Shown here: positions 7,557 through 11,689 of the stretch, one piece after another
How the letters are laid out: every line of letters starts with the position of its first letter
Position numbering within the stretch: the first letter of the stretch is position 1
Assembly (NCBI GenBank): GCA_003649515.1
Contig: QMSC01000027.1
Coordinates: forward strand, 1-11,689
DNA: 11,689 nt
DNA from: Thermoprotei archaeon
GTDB taxonomy: Archaea; Thermoproteota; Thermoprotei; Thermofilales; B20-G17
Reading direction: 5' to 3'
Program-made: the position numbers and the translations under genes
The notes under the pieces: generated by a model
Told to the model about the DNA's origin: nothing
What the model saw: only the letters and a program-made list of their open reading frames with translations
Database searches by the model: none

Positions 7557-8042
7557 ATGAAAGTTGCTGATATCATTGAGATATTGCTTTTTATAGGCCT
7601 TGTAATATTTGCTCTAAGTTTAGGCAAGGTCTTAAGTGCACTGACAGGATGTCAGATCCCTTTAGCTGTAGTGTCAAGTTACAGCATGGATCCCACACTT
7701 CATGTGGGCGATATCATAGTCTCGAATAAACTTTCAGGTATTGAGAGGGGCGATATAGTCATTTACAGAAGAGGAAGAGAATTCATAGTTCACCGAGTAA
7801 TTAAAGTTCTTGAATGGCAGAGGAGATACGTAACTAAGGGTGACGCCAATCCCTATCCTGACGCTATGCCTATATCAATGCGTGACATTGAGGGAAAAGT
7901 GTTTATCGTTGTGCCATACCTAGGCGTTTTCTCTCTAGTATTCAACAAGAACCCCTTCATTGTGATATCTTACTTTGCCTTTCTAGCCATGGTAATAGTA
8001 CTTACAGATTATCTTGAAAGCAGAAAGAGGCGAAGAGCATGA
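7557..8042 (+). CDS. Signal peptidase I, archaeal/ER (Sec11) type
   Basis: This membrane protease removes signal peptides from exported proteins. From ATG 7557 it has 161 residues. An N-terminal helix (about 5-30) is followed by the catalytic Ser43 in SSYSMDPTL. His79 in VHRVI stands where bacterial enzymes have the catalytic lysine, the mark of the archaeal/ER type. The GDAN motif (95-98) and Asp102 give the remaining conserved acidic residues. A second membrane helix lies at about 126-150, followed by an Arg/Lys-rich tail, so both ends appear anchored. An in-frame TTG at 7548 would add three residues, without a better ribosome binding site. The stop overlaps the next start by four bases (ATGA), so the two genes are probably translationally coupled. 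The signal peptide of the protein at 1-2861 is the kind of substrate it would cut. Confidence 0.95.
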   Translation: MKVADIIEILLFIGLVIFALSLGKVLSALTGCQIPLAVVSSYSMDPTLHVGDIIVSNKLSGIERGDIVIYRRGREFIVHRVIKVLEWQRRYVTKGDANPYPDAMPISMRDIEGKVFIVVPYLGVFSLVFNKNPFIVISYFAFLAMVIVLTDYLESRKRRRA

Positions 8043-8518
8043 ACGTCGAGAGCTTCGTCGTTCGTGAATTTCGTCCAGATGATCTGGAGAAAGTCATAGA
8101 CATAAATCGAATATGCCTGCCTGAAAACTATCCAGCTTTCTTTTTCATGGACCACTACAGGAATTACCCCAAAGCTTTCCTAGTAGCAGAGGTTGAAGGA
8201 GAGGTTGTGGGATACGTGATGTGCAGAATAGAGTGGGGGCTTTCATATTTCAAGTACATGCCCACGAAGTTGGGACATGTTATATCTCTAGCTGTTCTCC
8301 CTCATGCCCGAAGGAAGGGTTTGGGAACAAATCTTATGCTCACCTCAATGAAAGCTATGAAAGAAGTTTATGGAGCAAAGGAGTTTTACTTAGAGGTCCG
8401 TGTATCGAACTTACCTGCTATAAGGCTCTACGAGAGATTGGGTTTCCGCGTAGTAAGAATCATTAGAGGATATTACTCGGATGGAGAAGATGCATATGTT
8501 ATGGCGCGACCCGCATAA
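8039..8518 (+). CDS. Ard1/RimI-type N-terminal protein acetyltransferase (GNAT)
   Basis: This 159-residue GNAT enzyme should transfer acetyl from acetyl-CoA to protein N-termini. The acetyl-CoA pyrophosphate loop RRKGLG (91-96) follows the beta4 strand HVISLAV (80-86). LEVRVSNLPAIRLYERLGF (118-136) and YYSDGEDAYVMARP near the C-terminus match the archaeal Ard1 pattern known from Sulfolobus, including the substrate-binding tyrosine region. The length is typical. ATG 8039 overlaps the signal peptidase stop in ATGA, with a GAGGCGA stretch upstream as a possible ribosome binding site. Pairing with signal peptidase puts two N-terminus-processing enzymes on one message. It converges on the gene at 8543, with 24 bases between stops. 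Confidence 0.95.
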   Translation: MNVESFVVREFRPDDLEKVIDINRICLPENYPAFFFMDHYRNYPKAFLVAEVEGEVVGYVMCRIEWGLSYFKYMPTKLGHVISLAVLPHARRKGLGTNLMLTSMKAMKEVYGAKEFYLEVRVSNLPAIRLYERLGFRVVRIIRGYYSDGEDAYVMARPA

Positions 8519-8542
8519 TGCCAGTTTAAAGGCTGAAAACTA

Positions 8543-9460
8543 TTAATGACAGTAAATGGATCTTAGTATTTCTTCGCTTGGAACTTCCTCACCCTTTTTC
8601 GGCTCGCTGAAAATTGTCACGAAAGAGTATAGTCTATTTGTCTGATCGCATTTCCAGAGCGCTACTCTAAGCCTCCTTGTAGTTTTAACTAGCGGTAGGG
8701 GTATTCCTTTCTCGTAAATAAGGAGCTTTGTTGCGTGCCCTCCAATCACTGTGCTTTCCTCTGATACCTTTCGGAATTTTCCGAAAAGTTTCTCAACGTC
8801 CTTTCTAACGACTTGAGAGTACCAGTCCTCTAAGCTTGAGTAGTATTCCTTTAACAGGATGTTAGCCATGCCGTTATAGGATAGTATGATGTAACTGTTG
8901 TCCTTTTTTCTATAGAAGCGTGCTACGGAGAGACCTGTTGTCACTCTATAGTACACTAACTTGAAATCATTTGGTAGCACCATCTTAAATCCATAAAAGT
9001 ACCAGAAGTTTTTCTCACCGTGACACTTTAGGCTTCTGTGAATATCGTTAAAGATCGCAGAGTACTTTTCATACTCTTTCCTTAAAGTATACAGGAACAA
9101 TGTGCATAGCCGTTCGCTTTTCTCGCAATACCAGTGTAAAACTACAGCATCATGTTCTTCGTCGAAGCTTAGCCTACTTGCTATTCCATCATGACCGTAA
9201 ACTTGTACTTCTCTTCGACCGGTACTTTTTAGGTTTTGATTCTTCTTTTTCATTGCTTTAAGCATTTTCTCAAAGCTTTCCTTAGGCTCAGGCATTTGGG
9301 TGAAGGGGACTCTCTCCCAGGAGAGCTCCATTCTAGGTCCGTATTCATCTTCTATTCTGAACGCTCCGTCTTTTTTCCCTATCTTTTCATGAACTAGTTC
9401 CCATGTTTCAGGTATTCTGAACGTAAAGCCGCGCCATCCAAAGACTTTTACTCTCATCAT
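8543..9460 (-). CDS. Uncharacterised protein with two diverged tandem domains (305 aa)
   Basis: I do not recognise a named family. It appears soluble, with no signal peptide or clear membrane helix. The chain looks like two copies of one domain of about 150 residues. Copy 1 has GFTFRIPETWELV (11-23), GH (89-90), WYCEKSERL (110-118) and IHRSLKCH (140-147). Copy 2 has GFKMVLPNDFKLV (157-169), GH (240-241), WKCDQTNRL (269-277) and ILRSIYCH (298-305). The openings recall Mog1/PsbP/DcrB-like folds, whose members often begin with an F-x-x-P-x-x-W motif, but that is an inference. Each copy has two cysteines about 34 residues apart, which could pair as disulfides or, with the adjacent histidine, bind a metal. 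ATG 9460 is followed by a second ATG; the ribosome binding site is weak. It is convergent with the acetyltransferase and divergent from eL40. Confidence 0.85.
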   Translation of the reverse strand: MMRVKVFGWRGFTFRIPETWELVHEKIGKKDGAFRIEDEYGPRMELSWERVPFTQMPEPKESFEKMLKAMKKKNQNLKSTGRREVQVYGHDGIASRLSFDEEHDAVVLHWYCEKSERLCTLFLYTLRKEYEKYSAIFNDIHRSLKCHGEKNFWYFYGFKMVLPNDFKLVYYRVTTGLSVARFYRKKDNSYIILSYNGMANILLKEYYSSLEDWYSQVVRKDVEKLFGKFRKVSEESTVIGGHATKLLIYEKGIPLPLVKTTRRLRVALWKCDQTNRLYSFVTIFSEPKKGEEVPSEEILRSIYCH

Positions 9461-9509
9461 ATCCTATGCCCATATCATGTGTTTTTAACATATAGTGTAT
9501 AAGGGAAAG

Positions 9510-9518
9510 TTTTTATTA
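9510..9518 (+). promoter_or_regulatory. Probable TATA box of eL40
   Basis: TTTTTATTA preceded by purine-rich GGGAAAG (a possible BRE). It predicts a start near 9540, only nine bases before ATG 9549. An alternative TATAAG at 9497-9502 would give a longer leader that includes GGAGG at 9536-9540. The same 88-bp gap must also hold the promoter of the divergent 305-residue gene, perhaps the TATAT near 9490-9497. Confidence 0.4.
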
Positions 9519-9548
9519 GTTTTAGTAGAAAGTATGGAGGGTTAGAAC

Positions 9549-9704
9549 ATGCCTATAACCGACCCTGTGAAGTTACAGATAGCCTTAGACAAGATGTTCA
9601 AGGTGAAGATCTGTAGAACGTGTGGTGCTAGGAATCCTTGGAGTGCAGAAAGGTGCAGAAGGTGTAGAAGTAGGAATCTTAGGCCGAAACGTTATAGGAA
9701 GTAG
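9549..9704 (+). CDS. rpl40e: Large subunit ribosomal protein eL40 (L40e)
   Basis: This is a 51-residue basic zinc-ribbon protein of the archaeal 50S subunit. The sequence starts MPITDPVKLQIALDKMF and has two CxxC knuckles, Cys22/Cys25 and Cys36/Cys39, then an Arg/Lys-rich tail ending RYRK. In eukaryotes the same protein is made fused to ubiquitin; in archaea it stands alone, as here. GGAGG at 9536-9540 lies eight bases before ATG. Its stop is only eight bases from the stop of convergent uL6. Confidence 0.95.
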   Translation: MPITDPVKLQIALDKMFKVKICRTCGARNPWSAERCRRCRSRNLRPKRYRK

Positions 9705-9712
9705 TCTTAACT

Positions 9713-10294
9713 TTATTCGCGAATATGCTCTTTTGCATAGAAGTATATTCCATCGAGTACTCCAGGTCCTCCAGCTCTGCCGTGAGGACATAGTTTCCTC
9801 TTTCCTCGAAGGCGCGTTGCCAAATATATATTTGCAGCTGTCTGTCCTACGGCTTCAAGATCTATGCCCTCAATGATCACTTCATCTTTACTTACTTTGA
9901 CCTTGGTGTCCTTACCAACTATTTTCGCGCATCTCTTATCCTTGCTTCCTAGAAAGTTTTCTATGATTATCGTACTCCCTTCGATCTTGATGTTCATGGG
10001 GAAGTGTGCATAAACTATATACATTTTGTAACGGAAGCCCTTTGAAACTCCTATCATCATATTTTTAATCTTCGAAGCTATCATGTTAATCAAAGCCCTC
10101 TCTCTCTTGCGAAGGAAGAACGCTTCGATGATAACCTTGTTGCCCTCTTTTCGAATGTCTATGGTCTTAGCGTAAGAAAAGTCCTTTTCCAGCTCGCCTA
10201 GTGGTCCTTTCACTTTTATTCTCTTTCTTTCGATAGTTAGGTCAACACCCTCGAGTATGGGTACTTCTACGTACGCGTGCACTTCTTTAACCAT
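9713..10294 (-). CDS. rpl6: Large subunit ribosomal protein uL6 (L6P)
   Basis: uL6 binds 23S rRNA near the sarcin-ricin loop. From ATG 10294 it has 193 residues. Family landmarks are KVKGPLGELEKDF (27-39), NFLGSKDKRCAKI (113-125) and the C-terminal VEG-type IEGIDLEAVGQTAANI (141-156) with DGIYFY (181-186). An upstream in-frame TTG at 10327 would add 11 residues, but a strong GGGGGAGGAG (10305-10296) lies just before ATG 10294, so I choose ATG. Between the ATR motif and DGIY there are about nine more residues than I expect, rich in Gly, Arg and Cys (about 163-179). The gene normally sits in the spc-like ribosomal cluster after uS8; here it stands alone between convergent eL40 and divergent tRNA-Cys. 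Confidence 0.95.
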   Translation of the reverse strand: MVKEVHAYVEVPILEGVDLTIERKRIKVKGPLGELEKDFSYAKTIDIRKEGNKVIIEAFFLRKRERALINMIASKIKNMMIGVSKGFRYKMYIVYAHFPMNIKIEGSTIIIENFLGSKDKRCAKIVGKDTKVKVSKDEVIIEGIDLEAVGQTAANIYLATRLRGKRKLCPHGRAGGPGVLDGIYFYAKEHIRE

Positions 10295-10329
10295 TCTCCT
10301 CCCCCACGCTCGCGATAAGTTACTCAAGG

Positions 10330-10338
10330 TAAATATAT
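10330..10338 (-). promoter_or_regulatory. TATA box of uL6
   Basis: ATATATTTA on the minus strand. It predicts a start near 10309, so the 5' leader of about 15 bases consists largely of the GGGGGAGGAG ribosome binding site. Confidence 0.5.
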
Positions 10339-10370
10339 CTCTTTTTGTTTAGCAGATTGGTGACGATATG

Positions 10371-10377
10371 CTTAAAT
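10371..10377 (+). promoter_or_regulatory. TATA-like box of tRNA-Cys
   Basis: CTTAAAT about 30 bases before the mature tRNA 5' end, consistent with a short leader removed by RNase P. Confidence 0.4.
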
Positions 10378-10404
10378 CCCTCCTTAAGTCTATTACGTTC
10401 TGAG

Positions 10405-10477
10405 GCCGGGGTGCCCGAGCGGCCAAGGGGGCCGGCTGCAGACCGGCTATGTGTGGGTTCAACTCCCACCCCCGGCT
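10405..10477 (+). tRNA. tRNA-Cys (anticodon GCA)
   Basis: A complete cloverleaf folds. The acceptor stem is GCCGGGG/CCCCGGC with discriminator U73. The D arm is CCC/GGG with AGCGGCCAAG in the loop. The anticodon stem is GCCGG/CCGGC with loop CTGCAGA, giving anticodon GCA at 10438-10440. The T arm is GTGGG/CCCAC with TTCAACT. U73 and GCA are the expected identity elements for cysteine. CCA is not encoded and there is no intron. The 3' end runs into CTTTT, a likely terminator for the short transcript. Confidence 0.97.
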
Positions 10478-10485
10478 TTTAAAAG
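10476..10485 (+). promoter_or_regulatory. CTTTTAAAAG palindrome at the tRNA 3' end
   Basis: It starts at the last paired base of the tRNA. The T run may end the tRNA transcript. TTTTAAAA (10477-10484) also resembles a TATA box and would start the downstream methyltransferase message near 10508, about 30 bases before its ATG. Another candidate is CTAATATTT at 10495-10503. Confidence 0.3.
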
Positions 10486-10538
10486 GTAGCAATGCTAATA
10501 TTTGTGTTCATAATCCAAACCTTTGAGGTAAGAAGTTA

Positions 10539-11015
10539 ATGACGTACTACCCTCAAGTACCCTTTGTTCCAACACCCTACGCAGTTGTTCGGCGAATGTT
10601 AGAGATAGCGGAACTCAAGCCCGGGGAGATTCTATATGATCTTGGTTGTGGTGATGGCCGAATAATAATAATGGCAGCTAAGGAGTTCAACGCTAGGGCT
10701 GTGGGGATAGAGATAAGAAAGGATCTCGTAGAGCAGTGCTACAGAGAGGTTATGAGATTAGGTCTTCAAGATAGAATCAAGATAATTCACGGCGACTTCT
10801 TCGAGGTCAACTTAAGTGAAGCGGATGTCGTGACGCTATATCTCTTAACAAGCGTAAATGAGAAGTTAAGACCGAAGCTGGAAAAGGAGCTTAAACCCGG
10901 GGCTAGGGTTATATCGCATGACTTTGAAGTTCTGGGATGGAAGCCCAAGAGAGTGGAAAACATCTATGATCAATGGAGAACGCATAAGATTTATCTATAC
11001 GTCGTTGAGAAGTAG
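10539..11015 (+). CDS. Class I SAM-dependent methyltransferase, aKMT-like protein lysine methyltransferase
   Basis: At 158 residues this is a minimal Rossmann methyltransferase. SAM-binding motif I is DLGCGDGR (34-41), the acidic end of beta2 is VGIEI (55-59), and GDFFEV (85-90) marks the next adenine-contacting motif. The start VPFVPTPYAVVRRMLE, the LTSVNEKLRPKLEKELKPG segment and SHDFEVLGW closely recall aKMT of Sulfolobus, a broad-specificity enzyme that methylates lysines of many proteins including Cren7, and the related eukaryotic FAM173 group. The match is from memory of the family, not a search. GAGGT at 10525-10529 lies nine bases before ATG 10539. It follows tRNA-Cys and precedes deoxyhypusine synthase by 33 bases on the same strand, probably one transcript. 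Confidence 0.85.
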   Translation: MTYYPQVPFVPTPYAVVRRMLEIAELKPGEILYDLGCGDGRIIIMAAKEFNARAVGIEIRKDLVEQCYREVMRLGLQDRIKIIHGDFFEVNLSEADVVTLYLLTSVNEKLRPKLEKELKPGARVISHDFEVLGWKPKRVENIYDQWRTHKIYLYVVEK

Positions 11016-11048
11016 CCTATAGTTCTCCCAAACTTCGGGTAAAGGGGA

Positions 11049-11689
11049 ATGAGTGAGCGAGAAGTTGTTGGGGATCCTCGACTAGGAGGAGTAATGGACA
11101 TACAAGGACTGGCTAACGTTTACAAAGAAATGGGAGGCTTCACCGCCAAATACTTAATCGATGCTGTAGAGTGTGCGCTTAAAATGTATTCTGGTGAAAG
11201 TACAACCGTTTTCTTCTCATTCACGGCAAATCTCATAGCCACGGGCTTGCGTTCAGTAATTGCGGAGTTCATCAAAAGAGGCTTCGTTGACGTCGTATTT
11301 ACTACAGGAGGAACTATAGATCACGACATAGCTAGAAGTCTCGGAGGCAAATACTACATTGGAGAATTTGATGCCAGCGACGTAGAATTAAGGGCTAAGG
11401 GCATACACAGGTTAGGAAACGTGTTTATCCCTAAGGACCACTATGGCCCGTTCATCGAAAAATTCACCCACGAAGTTCTCGAAGAGCTTTGTGAAGACGT
11501 TAACGAGAGGCTTGAAATCGGAGTTCGCGAGTTACTGTGGCATATAGGGTCCAAAATAAAAGATGATAACTCAATTTTACGAGCATGTTTTGAGGGAAGG
11601 GTACCAATATACTCGCCGGGGGTTGTGGATTCGGCTTTTGGAACGGCCCTTTTTACATTTAGAGAAGTGCTAAGAACGAGGGGTAAGAA
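11049..11689 (+). CDS. dys: Deoxyhypusine synthase (3' end outside window)
   Basis: The frame is open from ATG 11049 to the window edge: 213 codons of an expected 300 or so. Deoxyhypusine synthase moves the aminobutyl group of spermidine to a lysine of aIF5A, using NAD. Visible family blocks are DIQGLANVYKEMGGFTAKYL (17-36), FSFTANLIATGLRSVI (56-71), TTGGTIDHDIAR (85-96), GNVFIPKDHY (123-132) and YSPGVVDSAFG (188-198). The catalytic lysine lies near the C-terminus, beyond the window, so I cannot exclude a paralogue lacking it. A GGGGA at 11044-11048 directly before ATG is too close to be a good ribosome binding site. Confidence 0.93.
   Translation, partial: MSEREVVGDPRLGGVMDIQGLANVYKEMGGFTAKYLIDAVECALKMYSGESTTVFFSFTANLIATGLRSVIAEFIKRGFVDVVFTTGGTIDHDIARSLGGKYYIGEFDASDVELRAKGIHRLGNVFIPKDHYGPFIEKFTHEVLEELCEDVNERLEIGVRELLWHIGSKIKDDNSILRACFEGRVPIYSPGVVDSAFGTALFTFREVLRTRGK

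Noticed and set aside
9585..9791. Minus-strand 68-codon frame across eL40
   Set aside because: It is antisense to eL40, whose two CxxC pairs and basic tail are unmistakable.
1..11689. Search for mobile elements, CRISPR repeats, integrase sites, inteins, toxin-antitoxin or defence genes
   Set aside because: None seen; genes are typical archaeal housekeeping genes with similar codon use and tight spacing.

Overview
The window is chromosomal DNA from an archaeon. It encodes aIF5B, a group II chaperonin (thermosome), RNA polymerase subunit K (Rpo6), ribosomal proteins eL40 and uL6, an archaeal/ER-type signal peptidase, an Ard1-type acetyltransferase and deoxyhypusine synthase. Many genes are preceded by TATA-like boxes and GGTGA/GGAGG-type ribosome binding sites. 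The aKMT-like lysine methyltransferase, the Ard1 sequence and frequent AGR/ATA codons suggest a thermophile of the TACK group (Thermoproteota or a relative); this placement is an inference and I cannot name a species.

Layout: 1-2861 (minus) is a 5'-complete but truncated gene for an exported, multi-spanning FtsX/MacB-type permease with a long N-terminal extracytoplasmic region. The gap 2862-3150 holds its promoter, a palindrome over the TATA box, and a candidate box C/D guide RNA (3044-3103, minus). infB (aIF5B, 3151-4950, minus) is divergent from a small conserved protein of unknown function (5084-5431, plus). A thermosome-rpoK operon follows (7378-5482, minus; the two reading frames may overlap). 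Divergent from it is a signal peptidase-Ard1 acetyltransferase pair (7557-8518, plus, 4-base overlap). An unrecognised 305-residue protein made of two diverged repeats (8543-9460, minus) is divergent from eL40 (9549-9704, plus). eL40 converges on a stand-alone uL6 gene (9713-10294, minus). The last part is plus-strand: tRNA-Cys(GCA), an aKMT-like methyltransferase, and the first 213 codons of deoxyhypusine synthase.

Most genes belong to translation, transcription, protein folding and protein modification (signal peptide removal, N-acetylation, lysine methylation, hypusine formation). I see no transposase, integrase, CRISPR array, toxin-antitoxin pair or defence system. The points most worth a second look are the candidate C/D sRNA, the internally duplicated 305-residue protein with a repeated WxCxxxxRL ... 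IxRSxxCH signature, the FtsX permease with its N-terminal beta domain and palindromic promoter, the small protein sharing a promoter region with infB, and the isolated uL6 gene with a C-terminal insertion.
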